Shown here piece after piece: positions 46,042-55,179 of a stretch of DNA of 64,000 nucleotides (positions within the stretch are counted from its first letter, which is position 1; every line of letters starts with the position of its first letter). The position numbers and the translations under genes are program-made. This DNA comes from Clostridia bacterium. GTDB taxonomy: Bacteria > Bacillota > Clostridia > Oscillospirales > Acutalibacteraceae. The notes under the pieces are model-generated. The model saw nothing but the letters and a program-made list of their open reading frames with translations. It was not told the DNA's origin and made no database searches. Where the stretch lies: positions 62,001 to 126,000 of the forward strand of contig JAFQKF010000016.1 of the NCBI GenBank assembly GCA_017397105.1. Direction: 5' to 3'.

Positions 46042-46478
46042 TTGCAGTAGGTTGTGACCACGGCGGCTTTGAACTTAAACTGGCTGTTCTCAAGTACCTT
46101 GAAGAAAAAGGAATTGAGTATAAGGATTTTGGTACTTATTCCGCCGATTCTGTTGATTATCCCGTTTTTGCAGAGAAAACAGCCAACGCCGTTGTAAGCG
46201 GCGAATGTGAACTTGGCTTGCTCTTTTGCGGAACAGGCATTGGCATCTCCATGGCAGCAAATAAGGTAAAGGGAGTGCGAGCCGCCTGCTGTTCGGACAA
46301 GTTCTCTGTTGAAATGACAAGACTTCATAACAATGCAAACATTCTTTGCCTCGGCGGCAGAGTTGTAAGTAATGAAAAGGGCGTTGAACTGGTTGACATT
46401 TTCCTCAACACTCCTTTCAGCGGTGATGAACGTCACCAGAAACGCATTGATATGGTTATGGCTATCGAAAACAGGTAA
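46038..46478 (+). CDS. rpiB: Ribose-5-phosphate isomerase B
   Basis: RpiB interconverts ribulose-5-phosphate and ribose-5-phosphate, feeding PRPP supply. The GCDHGGFELK start, the catalytic cysteine in LLFCGTGIGIS, and the C-terminal helix are typical of the RpiB/LacAB family (146 residues). AAAGGAG precedes the ATG. It joins upp, also PRPP-linked, in this operon. Confidence 0.93.
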   Translation: MIAVGCDHGGFELKLAVLKYLEEKGIEYKDFGTYSADSVDYPVFAEKTANAVVSGECELGLLFCGTGIGISMAANKVKGVRAACCSDKFSVEMTRLHNNANILCLGGRVVSNEKGVELVDIFLNTPFSGDERHQKRIDMVMAIENR

Positions 46479-46490
46479 GGAGGATTTTTC

Positions 46491-47120
46491 ATGGGTAAGA
46501 TAGTAGTTATTGATCATCCGCTTATTCAGCACAAAATTTCACACCTCAGAGATGAAAAAACAGCTTCTAAGGAATTCCGTGAGCTTGTAAGTGAAATCGC
46601 GATGCTTATGTGTTATGAGGCAACAAGAGACCTTCCTCTTAAGGAAGTTAACACTCAGACTCCCGTTGCTTTGGCAAAATCCAAGGTTCTCGCCGGTAAA
46701 AAGCTTGCGTTCGTTCCCATTCTCAGGGCAGGACTCGGAATGGTTGACGGTGTGCTTGCGCTTGTTCCTTCAGCAAGAGTCGGTCACATTGGCCTTTACC
46801 GTGACCCTGATACGCTCATGCCCGTTGAGTATTACTGCAAGCTTCCTTCCGATATTGAGGAGAGAGAAGTTATTGTTCTTGATCCGATGCTTGCAACAGG
46901 CGGTTCAGCAATTGATGCGGTTACTCAGATTAAAAAGAGAAATCCGAAATCAATCAAGTTCATGGGTCTTATTGCTGCACCTGAAGGTCTTGACGCTTTA
47001 TCCAAAGCTCATCCTGATATAGATATCTACGTAGCAGCTAAAGATGAACGCCTTAACGAGCATGGTTATATCGTTCCAGGTCTCGGCGATGCTGGTGACA
47101 GAATTTTCGGCACAAAATAA
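46491..47120 (+). CDS. upp: Uracil phosphoribosyltransferase
   Basis: Upp salvages uracil to UMP with PRPP. The N-terminal [13 protein letters not shown] and the PRPP loop [10 protein letters not shown] are diagnostic, and the C-terminal PGLGDAGDR uracil-binding motif is present. At 209 residues it is complete. AAGGAGG lies before the ATG. A terminator follows. Confidence 0.97.
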   Translation: MGKIVVIDHPLIQHKISHLRDEKTASKEFRELVSEIAMLMCYEATRDLPLKEVNTQTPVALAKSKVLAGKKLAFVPILRAGLGMVDGVLALVPSARVGHIGLYRDPDTLMPVEYYCKLPSDIEEREVIVLDPMLATGGSAIDAVTQIKKRNPKSIKFMGLIAAPEGLDALSKAHPDIDIYVAAKDERLNEHGYIVPGLGDAGDRIFGTK

Positions 47121-47133
47121 TATATAAAAATTC

Positions 47134-47171
47134 AGAGGTAAAACGCAATCAGCGTTTTACCTCTCTTTTTG
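47134..47171 (+). terminator. Terminator after upp
   Basis: AGAGGTAAAACGC pairs with GCGTTTTACCTCT, followed by CTTTTTGTT. Confidence 0.9.
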
Positions 47172-47237
47172 TTATCGGACAGTAATTATTCACCGGTTAA
47201 ACACATAAAATTGATTGAAAGGAAGGGAGAAAAAATT

Positions 47238-47903
47238 ATGGACAAGAAAAAGATCAGAAGAAACAAAATCTCCGCTAACAGGAAGAAGAATAAATACTTT
47301 GTCATGAGCAGTAAAACCTTTGAGCAAATGAAGGGCAATCTCAGGCTGTTTTTGCTTGCTGCGTCTTTTGCTGCAGGTATGTTGGCAGGTGCTGTGCTGA
47401 TCAAAAATGCAGGGTTTGATACGGTAGGGGATGACCTGATTTACATAGCAGACGCTTATAAAAAACTCAGATGCGAGCAAAGTTTTTTGCAAAATCTTTG
47501 TTATTCAATGCTTGCGGAAGGGGTGATGCTGATAATATCATTGTTTCTCGGATTCAGCTCAATCGGAAGCCCATTAGTTTGTTTGCTGCCGTTTATTAAA
47601 GGAATAGGGCTTGGATTCTTCTGCGGCTATCTGTACAGCGAATACGCATTACAAGGGCTTGGATATTCAATGTTGCTCGTTGTTCCGGCTCAAAGTATAG
47701 CAAATCTTACACTTATTGTTTCCTGCAACGAAAGCTGCGGATTTTCACTCAGCGTATGCAGAGAAGGCGTTTTGTCAAATCCTCTGCGAAAAGAGGAAAC
47801 AAGGCTGTATTTGCTCAAACATGGGGTATATTTAATAATGATGATGGCTTCAGCGTTAATAGGAGCATCCTTCTGCAGCGTTTTTTCATCGTTTTTCAGA
47901 TGA
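47238..47903 (+). CDS. spoIIM: Stage II sporulation protein M (SpoIIM) family protein
   Basis: This 221-residue membrane protein begins with a strongly basic stretch and has about five helices. The LLPFIKGIGLGFFCGYLY region matches SpoIIM/DUF95 proteins. In endospore formers SpoIIM works with SpoIID and SpoIIP to remodel peptidoglycan during engulfment. The ATG at 47238 follows GAAAGGAAGGGAG. Its stop overlaps the convergent Xer gene by 18 nt. The spoIIM-xer neighbourhood is common in Firmicutes and supports the call. Confidence 0.82.
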   Translation: MDKKKIRRNKISANRKKNKYFVMSSKTFEQMKGNLRLFLLAASFAAGMLAGAVLIKNAGFDTVGDDLIYIADAYKKLRCEQSFLQNLCYSMLAEGVMLIISLFLGFSSIGSPLVCLLPFIKGIGLGFFCGYLYSEYALQGLGYSMLLVVPAQSIANLTLIVSCNESCGFSLSVCREGVLSNPLRKEETRLYLLKHGVYLIMMMASALIGASFCSVFSSFFR

Positions 47904-48881
47904 GTCATCTTCAGGCGAAGCTAAAGCGTTGAGCGGATTAGAATCAATAGCGGCGCGCAGCTGATCGCTGACTATGTGGGTATATATTTCGGTTGTTGAG
48001 AGGTTTTCGTGACCGAGGATTTCTTTGAGTAAAAGCACGTCAACACCGCCGTGCTGATACATGAGAGTTGCAGCTGTATGCCTTAATTTATGGGTGGAAA
48101 AACCGTAACCGCTGAGTCCGGCTTTTTCAAGATAAGTATTTACAAGGTGTTGTACGGTTTTGGGGCTGATTCTTTTTTTATGGGAGCTGAGAAAAAGCGC
48201 TTCCTTGTCAGCAACACCGTCAACAGGACGCACTCTGAGATAAGCATTTATTGCAGCAGCACAGGATGCGTTGATATAAACCGTTCTTTCTTTATTGCCT
48301 TTACCGGTAACAACCAGTGTTCCGGAATCAGTAAAATCAGAAAGATTGATTGAAACAAGCTCGGAAAGACGCATACCGCAATTTAAAAACAGAGTAAGAA
48401 TACAATAATCGCGCTCTCTGTTTTTGCCGTCAACGCTTGCAAGAAGAGTTGTTGCTTGCTCGAGAGTGAGATATCTGGGTAAGGATTTTTTCAGTTTTGG
48501 CGATTCAAGATTCTTCATAGGGCTGTCATTAATAAGAGCCTGTGTTTCGAGATATTTATAGAAACGCTTTATTGATGTGACTTTTCGTGCGCGCGCTGAA
48601 GCTTCATCTTTGCGTTCATCTTTACAATAACTCAAAAACGCATAAGCATCCGTAAGTCTGAGCTTTGCAAAAAAAACAATATCAAGTGAAAAAATTTCAG
48701 TTTCATCAAAGGGGAGTGTATTTAAAGAAGGATTGTGCCTTCTTGCGCAAAAACGTGAAAAGAGCCTTAAGTCCGATGCATACTCAAGCACAGTAAGCTC
48801 TGATTTATTCTTTACGCCAAGGAGATAGTTTAAATAATCCTGTACGGGCAGAGGCAGAGTAACAAATTCTTCTTTTCTCAT
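47886..48881 (-). CDS. Tyrosine recombinase XerC/XerD-like
   Basis: This 331-residue recombinase has an N-terminal SAM-like domain and a catalytic domain. The catalytic residues visible are Arg in CGMRLSEL, the HKLRHTAA box, His in LGHENL and the Tyr in TEIYTH. It is near XerC/D and probably resolves chromosome dimers; the spoIIM neighbour suggests XerD, but an integrase-like role is not excluded. The start at 48881 is chosen from GGAGC 8 nt upstream; an earlier ATG at 48917 lacks an SD. Confidence 0.88.
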   Translation of the reverse strand: MRKEEFVTLPLPVQDYLNYLLGVKNKSELTVLEYASDLRLFSRFCARRHNPSLNTLPFDETEIFSLDIVFFAKLRLTDAYAFLSYCKDERKDEASARARKVTSIKRFYKYLETQALINDSPMKNLESPKLKKSLPRYLTLEQATTLLASVDGKNRERDYCILTLFLNCGMRLSELVSINLSDFTDSGTLVVTGKGNKERTVYINASCAAAINAYLRVRPVDGVADKEALFLSSHKKRISPKTVQHLVNTYLEKAGLSGYGFSTHKLRHTAATLMYQHGGVDVLLLKEILGHENLSTTEIYTHIVSDQLRAAIDSNPLNALASPEDDSSEKR

Positions 48882-48913
48882 AATAATAAGCTCCGTTGAA
48901 TAAATTTGATAAA

Positions 48914-48960
48914 ACAAAAAAATGCAGGGTATGGTATTTGTAGTATATCATAACCCTGCA
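48914..48960 (-). terminator. Terminator of the radA operon (minus strand)
   Basis: On the minus strand TGCAGGGT..ATGATAT pairs with the ATACCAT.ACCCTGCA arm, followed by TTTTTTTGTTTT. It separates the DUF6873-like gene from the xer gene. Confidence 0.8.
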
Positions 48961-48975
48961 AAAAAATCAAATAAA

Positions 48976-49007
48976 AAATTATACAAAATAAAAGTTTTGT
49001 ATAATTT
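48976..49007. repeat. Perfect AT-rich inverted repeat
   Basis: AAATTATACAAAA (48976-48988) and TTTTGTATAATTT (48995-49007) form 13 perfect base pairs around a 6-nt loop. It sits between the radA-operon terminator and the last gene of that operon, and contains TATAAT-like boxes. Confidence 0.6.
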
Positions 49008-49061
49008 AGGGGAGTGATTTCAGTAAAAATGCCGTTTATTCTATTATAAATGATAATAAGC

Positions 49062-49802
49062 TTATTCTTCGAGTATCGGGAGTATTGAGCCGATATCTTC
49101 CAACACTCCGCTTTTTAATTCGATAGCTTCCAACTTGTTTCTTTGCAAGGCATCAACTATCTTATTGCAATCGTTGTGACTGCTGAGCTCACCGTTAAAA
49201 GCGATTTTGTTTTTGCTGAGCTTACCGCTGCATCCACCTATAAAGCCGTAATTATATCCTTTGAGGACGATAGAATTTTTTTCAATGTATGTTACGTCGC
49301 TCAGAAAATTCTGAGCGGCTCTGTAAATGCTGATATCGTCTGTTATTATAGCCGATTCATTAAGAATACATACTGAGCATTTGGAATAACCTTGGCTTAC
49401 GGGAATTATGGTATGTCCGTTGTCGGCGGCAAATTCAAGAACTGATTTGGAAACTGTGACCGGATTACAGATTATATAATTGCCGACAATGGCCGCGTTG
49501 AGCGGTACGTCATTGGGATAAGCATGAGTTGGAGCGTTGATTGCTTTAATTACCGGTTTTTTTTCAATTTTCAGAGAATCGAACAATTGTTCGTTACAGG
49601 TGATGAATTCGTTCTCTTTAAGGTGTAGCAGCTGTAAATCTGCATGGCTTGCTATACCTTGCGGTAAAGTAGCAAGCAACGGGATTTTTATTGTGATGAT
49701 TCCCAGCTCATTTAATTTTTTTGTAGCCTCCCCTGCTGATGCGCTGATTGCGGCAAGCCGGACACAGGTTTGCGGTAAATTAGGTTTTTCAATATACTTC
49801 AT
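49062..49802 (-). CDS. DUF6873-like (GME-fold) protein of unknown function
   Basis: This 246-residue protein begins MKYIEKPNLPQ. The N-terminal segment and the repeated pattern of short strands (TYIEKNSIVLKGYNYGFIGGC) resemble the DUF6873 family, which has an amidinotransferase-like GME fold. I see cysteines at CSVC and GGC but cannot confirm a catalytic site. I favour the start at 49802, 4 nt after the radA stop, since translation can be coupled; an in-frame ATG at 49832 would overlap radA. There is no clear SD. Confidence 0.6.
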   Translation of the reverse strand: MKYIEKPNLPQTCVRLAAISASAGEATKKLNELGIITIKIPLLATLPQGIASHADLQLLHLKENEFITCNEQLFDSLKIEKKPVIKAINAPTHAYPNDVPLNAAIVGNYIICNPVTVSKSVLEFAADNGHTIIPVSQGYSKCSVCILNESAIITDDISIYRAAQNFLSDVTYIEKNSIVLKGYNYGFIGGCSGKLSKNKIAFNGELSSHNDCNKIVDALQRNKLEAIELKSGVLEDIGSILPILEE

Positions 49803-49806
49803 AGAT

Positions 49807-51174
49807 TTACGTTGCGGCATTGAATGCTTCATTTACGTTTCTTGCGCCTACGATTTCAATATCTCCAGTGAAATTATCGGAAATTGTTCTGAAGTTATGG
49901 CGAGGAATAATACAACGCTTGAATCCGAGCCTTTCAGCTTCCTTGATTCTTTGCTCACAGCAAGAGATTGCCCTTAATTCTCCGCCAAGACCAATTTCAC
50001 CGAATGCAATAGTTTCGTCGTTGATAGGGGTATCTTTGAGGCTTGAAATCAAAGCAAGTGCAACAGCAAGGTCTGTTGCAGGCTCATCAAGTTTAAGACC
50101 TCCGACTATATTGACGTAAGCATCACAATTGCTGAAAAAATAACCGGCACGCTTTTCAAGCACTGCAAGGAGCATTGCCATACGATTATAGTCAAAGCCG
50201 TTTGACATCCTGCGCGGATTTCCGAAATTAGATGATGAAACAAGACCCTGAACCTCTGCAAGGATTGGTCTGCTTCCCTCCATAACACAGGCAACGCAAG
50301 TTCCTGAAGTGTTTTTTGGCTTACCTGAAATAAGCATCAACGAAGGGTTTTCAACTTCCTTCAGACCGGTGTCGATCATTTCAAAAACACCAATTTCATT
50401 GGTTGAACCGTATCTGTTTTTAACGGCTCTGAGAATTCTGTAAGCAAGGTGTCTTTCGCCTTCAAAATAAAGAACGCAGTCAACGATGTGCTCAAGCACC
50501 TTAGGACCTGCAATGTTACCATCCTTATTGACGTGACCTACAATTATTGTAGGAATATTAAGTGCTTTTGCGCAGCGCATAAAGGCTGCAGTAGCTTCTC
50601 TGACCTGAGTTACGCTTCCTGCAGAAGAGCTGATTTCCGTGATATTCATAGTCTGAATTGAGTCAACGATAAGAATATCAGGCTTGTTTGCTCTGACATA
50701 TTCGGTTATGCTCTGGACGTTGTTTTCGCACATTACGAGCAGATTCGGGGTTGATACTCCAAGTCTTTTGGCGCGAAGTTTGATTTGCTGAGCAGATTCC
50801 TCCCCCGTGACGTAAAGAACTTTTAATTCTTCGCCAAGGCGCTTGCAAATCTGCAAAAGAATGGTTGACTTACCAATACCGGGGTCGCCGCTTAAAAGAA
50901 CAAGCGAGCCCTTAACTATTCCGCCGCCGAGGACTCTGTCAAACTCAGCAAGACCCGTTTTGTATCTTATGGAATCATCGGCACTTATTTCATCAATTGT
51001 CTGGGCAATTGCAATTTCACCGCCGTGCATGGCAGTATATGCTTTTGCGGCAGTGTTTCTTATTTCTTCATTCATGGTGTTCCACTGAGAACACCCCGGG
51101 CAACATCCGTACCATTTGGCACTTTCATAGCCGCATTCGCTGCAAATGTAAATTGATTTAATCTTTGAAGCCAT
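49807..51174 (-). CDS. radA: DNA repair protein RadA
   Basis: RadA is a RecA-like branch-migration ATPase with an N-terminal C4 zinc finger (CSECGYESAKWYGCCPGC near residues 11-28), Walker A GDPGIGKST and the RadA-specific KNRYGSTNEIGVF motif. A C-terminal Lon-like domain follows. The 455-residue length is standard. Its start overlaps the end of the amidase gene by 1 nt, and its stop is 4 nt before the DUF6873-like gene, so these form one operon. Confidence 0.96.
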   Translation of the reverse strand: MASKIKSIYICSECGYESAKWYGCCPGCSQWNTMNEEIRNTAAKAYTAMHGGEIAIAQTIDEISADDSIRYKTGLAEFDRVLGGGIVKGSLVLLSGDPGIGKSTILLQICKRLGEELKVLYVTGEESAQQIKLRAKRLGVSTPNLLVMCENNVQSITEYVRANKPDILIVDSIQTMNITEISSSAGSVTQVREATAAFMRCAKALNIPTIIVGHVNKDGNIAGPKVLEHIVDCVLYFEGERHLAYRILRAVKNRYGSTNEIGVFEMIDTGLKEVENPSLMLISGKPKNTSGTCVACVMEGSRPILAEVQGLVSSSNFGNPRRMSNGFDYNRMAMLLAVLEKRAGYFFSNCDAYVNIVGGLKLDEPATDLAVALALISSLKDTPINDETIAFGEIGLGGELRAISCCEQRIKEAERLGFKRCIIPRHNFRTISDNFTGDIEIVGARNVNEAFNAAT

Positions 51175-51917
51175 TAAACTTCCTCCGTTTGTTTCAGGTA
51201 TTCCAAAACGCCGATTACTATGGAAAAAGCGATTTTCTTTCGATAATCTTTGCTTTTCAACTGTTGCAGTTCATTGTAGTTGGATAAAAAACCGCATTCC
51301 ACCATAACGGCAGGTACGGATGCTTTATCAAGTATATAAATACTGCTTGTACTTTCTTTTATAGAACGTTTATTCTCGGGTTGAACAAGGTTTACAATAC
51401 TGTCTTGAATCTGTTGAGCGAGAACGGCGCTTGAAGGGTTATTTGATGAATAGAAAACCTGAGCTCCGTTTATATCAGGGTCACTGTAATGATTCTGATG
51501 AATGCTTAACAGAACAGAGTTGTCTGTTGACTCAGCAAGAGCAAGCCGATTTTTAATATCAGAAATTTTAGCGCTTTTATGCTTGAGCGTTGAATCGCTT
51601 TCTACGGATTTATCAACTTCTCTCACAGTTACGGTATTTATTCCGAAAGCAGTCAACATGGCGTTAACTCTGTTTGCAATGTCGAGATTGATATCTTTTT
51701 CTAACGTTATTCCGTCAGCGCCGACGGTGCCGGAATCAAAACCGCCGTGACCTGCATCTATAACAACGCAGATATCTGAAGAAAACACCTTCGAATAGGT
51801 GTCCGTTGCGGTTTTAGCATAAAAGAACGCAAATAAGTAACTGATAATGAAAGCTGCTGACAGAGTTAAAACCAAGGTGATTTTATGTTTTGCTTTTTTA
51901 GTTGCAATAAGCTTCAT
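51174..51917 (-). CDS. N-acetylmuramoyl-L-alanine amidase (Amidase_3), CwlD-like
   Basis: The zinc amidase motif VVIDAGHGGFDSG is at about residues 51-63, with the catalytic-site VMVECGFLSN near the C-terminus. A single N-terminal membrane anchor (about 14-36) precedes it. The 247-residue length and architecture resemble CwlD, which makes cortex muramic-delta-lactam, but a vegetative amidase is possible. The ATG at 51917 is used; the SD is weak (GGACGGTG). It precedes radA with a 1-nt overlap. Confidence 0.8.
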   Translation of the reverse strand: MKLIATKKAKHKITLVLTLSAAFIISYLFAFFYAKTATDTYSKVFSSDICVVIDAGHGGFDSGTVGADGITLEKDINLDIANRVNAMLTAFGINTVTVREVDKSVESDSTLKHKSAKISDIKNRLALAESTDNSVLLSIHQNHYSDPDINGAQVFYSSNNPSSAVLAQQIQDSIVNLVQPENKRSIKESTSSIYILDKASVPAVMVECGFLSNYNELQQLKSKDYRKKIAFSIVIGVLEYLKQTEEV

Positions 51918-51977
51918 TTTGCGCACCGTCCATATCCGTATTATCAAAATAAAGATATGCGTACGGTAACCTTAATA

Positions 51978-52406
51978 TTAATCTGCCTGAGGGTTAAGTC
52001 TTCTGTAATCAAGATATTCCTGAAGAATCATAACAGCTGCAACGGCATCAACAACCGCCTTTCGCTTTTTGCCGCGTACATTAGTCGTATTAAGAACGTT
52101 GTGAGCGCTTACGGTAGTAAGCCGTTCATCTCGCATAACAACCTTGATTTCGGTTGCTTCTTCAAGCTTTGCGGCAAATTCTTTGCATTTAACCGCTCTT
52201 TCGCCTTCGGATGAATCCATATTCTTTGGTAACCCGACTACGAATCTTTCAACACGGTGCTGCTGTGAAAGCTCACAAATTTTTGAGATTAATTTATCTT
52301 CATTCTCTTCGGTTATAACACAAACGGGAGAAGCGAGCATTTCAAATTTATCGCAAACAGAAATGCCTGTTCTTACATCACCGTAGTCTACCGCCATAAT
52401 TATCAA
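51978..52406 (-). CDS. ruvX: Holliday junction resolvase-like RuvX
   Basis: RuvX/YqgF is an RNase H-fold nuclease involved in 16S rRNA 5' maturation. The start MAVDYGDVRTGIS, the GLPKNMDSSEGERA motif and the DERLTTVSA segment are diagnostic. At 142 residues it is normal. I choose TTG at 52406, 6 nt after AGGGG; the internal ATG three codons on is too far from the SD. It begins just after the terminator of the PBP gene and leads the amidase-radA operon. Confidence 0.92.
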   Translation of the reverse strand: MIIMAVDYGDVRTGISVCDKFEMLASPVCVITEENEDKLISKICELSQQHRVERFVVGLPKNMDSSEGERAVKCKEFAAKLEEATEIKVVMRDERLTTVSAHNVLNTTNVRGKKRKAVVDAVAAVMILQEYLDYRRLNPQAD

Positions 52407-52424
52407 TTATATCCCCTGCCTTAT

Positions 52425-52466
52425 AAAAACTGCGGAACTCCAAATTTACAGATGGGAGCTCCGCAG
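52425..52466 (-). terminator. Terminator after the class A PBP gene
   Basis: On the minus strand CTGCGGA.CTCC pairs with GGAG.TCCGCAG, followed by TTTTTATAAG. The ruvX SD lies immediately downstream. Confidence 0.8.
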
Positions 52467-52473
52467 CGTAGTT

Positions 52474-54639
52474 TTAATCGAGAAACTCGTTGATTATATT
52501 GTTGATGTTGTCGACTGCTCCGTCTACAAGACTGCTGACCTCACTATTTCCGCCGGAGGGGCGAGAGGTGCAGCGAGTGCAGGTCTTGGGAAGGTTGGTA
52601 AGGCTGAACCATCCGGTTGATGAAGAACAGTGAGAACCTGCAAGATTGCCTGTTGAAGTACAGTATTTTTTCTGCACGGTTTTTCCGCTCTTCGGGAATT
52701 TGATGTCATCATCAAGTCCTTTGTGGATACGGTCGAATACATTAAAGAAAATTGTGCCTGCGGGGTTGATTGAAGCGTTGATTGATTTGGGTTTATCGTA
52801 ACCGTACCAGACAGCACCAACGTAATAGGGAGTACCTGCGCAGAACCATCTGTCCTTATCATCAGAGGTGGTACCAGTTTTAGCCATAATCTGGAATCTG
52901 CGGACATTGGAGGCAGTGCCGTAATAGCTTGTTCTGACAGTCTGGAGGATTTCACACATAATGTCTGAAGCCTCCTCGCTTATAACCTGAATGCCGATTT
53001 TTTGAGTATTATCAAGCAGCACCTCAGTTCCCTGACTGTTGGTTACTTTGTAATAACTGTAGGGCTCGTAATACTTGCCGCCGTTACCGAAGGTGGCATA
53101 AGCCGCCGCCATTTCGACGGTGTTTGCGCCATTCGTGAGCGAACCTGTAGCAAGAGGTCCCAGGTTAATATCGTTATCATCGTCAATCTGTGAAAGCATA
53201 AAATGCTCTTTTAAATATTTAAGTGACATAGCGGGAGTCAGGGTGTTGTTGATAAGCCTTGCGGGGACAGTGTTCATAGACTCCTGAACAGCTTTCTGAG
53301 TTGTTACATTGTTACCTGAACCGTAGGTTTTATCAACGTTGTGAGGCCACATTTCACCGCGGTAAGCAAAGGCGTAGTCAAGAGTATGCGATGACCATGT
53401 GATCTTGTTCAAATCAAGTAAGGGTGCATAGGTTGAAATCGGCTTGATTGTTGAACCGGGCTGACGGAACGTATCAGATGCACGGTTCCAATCACGGTTA
53501 CGTTCAATTTCACCGGCTCCGCCTACAATACCTACTATTCGTCCTGAATAATCCATAACGGTCATTGCGCCCTGAATTTCATCGTTTGCAAAGCCTTTTC
53601 TGTTCTCGAAAACATATTCAAGATCTTCCTGGATATCAAGATCAACCGCAGCGTAGATTCTCAGACCGCCGTAATAGATTTTATCCGAAGCCTGGCTTCT
53701 TGTGTAGCCGTACTGCTCCATTAAATCGTCAATAACGCATTCGATAACGTAGTCAACGTAATAGCCCCAGATTTCGGTTTCCTCTTCCGTTTCTTTTACT
53801 TCCTCTTCTTCATCGGGAACGTATTTATCACTGTTGGTCAAGATGAGCTCATAGTTGATTGCTTCATCATATTCCTGCTGTGAAATCATTCCTTCTTCAA
53901 GCATGATTTCAAGGCAATGCTCCTGCCTCTCCTTACTCTTTTCAGGATTAACAAGCGGATTGTAAGTGTACGGAGCTTTGGTGATACAGGCGATTGTTGC
54001 CGCTTCTGCAAGATTGAGTTCACTGACATCTTTACCGAAGTAGGTTTCACTTGCGGTTTTTACGCCGTAGCAACCGTTACCGAGATAGAGTGTATTAAGG
54101 TATGCTTCAAGAATGGTTGGTTTGTCATAGTAGTTTTCAAGATTGAGCGCAGAAACGATTTCGTTGAACTTTCTGACAAAGGTAACGTCTTTTTCGTTAG
54201 TTATATTTTTGATCAGCTGCTGAGTGATTGTTGAACCGCCCTGGCTGAATCCGAATTTAACTACAACACCTATTGTTCGTTTCCAGTCAACGCCACTGTG
54301 TTTATAAAATCTGATATCCTCAATAGCGACAAATGCGTCAAGAAGATTGGGAGATATATCGTCAAGTTCAACCCAAACGCGGTTCTCTTCACCGTGTAGG
54401 CTTGCAAGCTCAACCGTTTTACCTTCATCATCGTAAGCGTAAACAAAAGAAGTCTGGTTCTGGTTCTTTTTGTATTCTTCAAGGTTGATTACAACCTCGT
54501 CGTGTGTGGATGAAAGCACGTTAAATAACACGTATCCACCTACAAAAACAACAGTAAGGAAAGCGGCGCACGCAACAGCAAGCAACGCCATAAAAGCTTT
54601 GCTTCTTGGCTTGGCGGCTTTGGTGTTTTTCTTACTCAT
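52474..54639 (-). CDS. Class A penicillin-binding protein (transglycosylase/transpeptidase)
   Basis: This bifunctional cell-wall synthase has a short cytoplasmic tail, one transmembrane helix (about residues 15-38), and a GT51 domain with EDIRFYKHSGVD and the GGSTITQQL motif. Its transpeptidase domain has the nucleophile in PGSTIKP and KTGTT. The C-terminal tail carries several cysteines (CTSTG, HCSSS, CTRC), as in some clostridial PBPs. At 721 residues it is typical. No MreBCD genes adjoin it. Confidence 0.92.
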   Translation of the reverse strand: MSKKNTKAAKPRSKAFMALLAVACAAFLTVVFVGGYVLFNVLSSTHDEVVINLEEYKKNQNQTSFVYAYDDEGKTVELASLHGEENRVWVELDDISPNLLDAFVAIEDIRFYKHSGVDWKRTIGVVVKFGFSQGGSTITQQLIKNITNEKDVTFVRKFNEIVSALNLENYYDKPTILEAYLNTLYLGNGCYGVKTASETYFGKDVSELNLAEAATIACITKAPYTYNPLVNPEKSKERQEHCLEIMLEEGMISQQEYDEAINYELILTNSDKYVPDEEEEVKETEEETEIWGYYVDYVIECVIDDLMEQYGYTRSQASDKIYYGGLRIYAAVDLDIQEDLEYVFENRKGFANDEIQGAMTVMDYSGRIVGIVGGAGEIERNRDWNRASDTFRQPGSTIKPISTYAPLLDLNKITWSSHTLDYAFAYRGEMWPHNVDKTYGSGNNVTTQKAVQESMNTVPARLINNTLTPAMSLKYLKEHFMLSQIDDDNDINLGPLATGSLTNGANTVEMAAAYATFGNGGKYYEPYSYYKVTNSQGTEVLLDNTQKIGIQVISEEASDIMCEILQTVRTSYYGTASNVRRFQIMAKTGTTSDDKDRWFCAGTPYYVGAVWYGYDKPKSINASINPAGTIFFNVFDRIHKGLDDDIKFPKSGKTVQKKYCTSTGNLAGSHCSSSTGWFSLTNLPKTCTRCTSRPSGGNSEVSSLVDGAVDNINNIINEFLD

Positions 54640-54725
54640 TTATAGACCTCCCGTTCAAAATGCGATGTTTCTAAAGTGTATTTTTAACACAACAGGCGAA
54701 AATATAATTAAAATGAAAACAACTG

Positions 54726-55160
54726 TTAATTTACCGAAGCGCGAAGATTATCAATGTCATCATGTATTTCTTTGATTTCACTGAGCAAATCTTTTTTGAT
54801 TGCGCCGATACTGTCAGAAAAGCTGCGGGAAAAATCTTCAGCTTTTGACATTGCGTTACTTGCTCTATCAGCTGCTTTTGCAAAAGAGGCGCATGTGATT
54901 TCCTGCAAAAGTTCACTGTTATGAGCGAGGGAACGGGTTTGTGATTCAACGTTTACATTTACTGCACTGCAAACTGCAGAAAGCTTTACGTCTATTGAAT
55001 CAAGGCGGCGCTCAACAGATTCAAGTCTTTTAGCGGCGAGCGATGAAATTTCATTGACCGCATCACGGTAAAGCTTGATAAGCTGTATACAATCTTCGGT
55101 AAGTGCGCGGTTTTTGGCAAGCAAAGCAGAATATTCTTCCTGAGTATATGTTTTTTCCAT
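54726..55160 (-). CDS. Small coiled-coil protein of unknown function
   Basis: This 144-residue protein is predicted to be almost entirely helical. Heptad-like repeats run through residues 10-75 and 105-140 (for example LESVERRLDSIDVKLSAV), suggesting a coiled coil. It has no signal or membrane helix. It lies downstream of the sugar isomerase-like gene with a 19-nt gap, probably in one operon. I cannot assign a function. Confidence 0.65.
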   Translation of the reverse strand: MEKTYTQEEYSALLAKNRALTEDCIQLIKLYRDAVNEISSLAAKRLESVERRLDSIDVKLSAVCSAVNVNVESQTRSLAHNSELLQEITCASFAKAADRASNAMSKAEDFSRSFSDSIGAIKKDLLSEIKEIHDDIDNLRASVN

Positions 55161-55179
55161 AAATTTTCTCCGAAAAAAA

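Noticed and set aside
52474..52700. Cysteine-rich tail of the PBP as a novel domain
   Set aside because: Short cysteine-containing tails with CxxxG and CxxC patterns occur in other clostridial class A PBPs, so this is probably ordinary.
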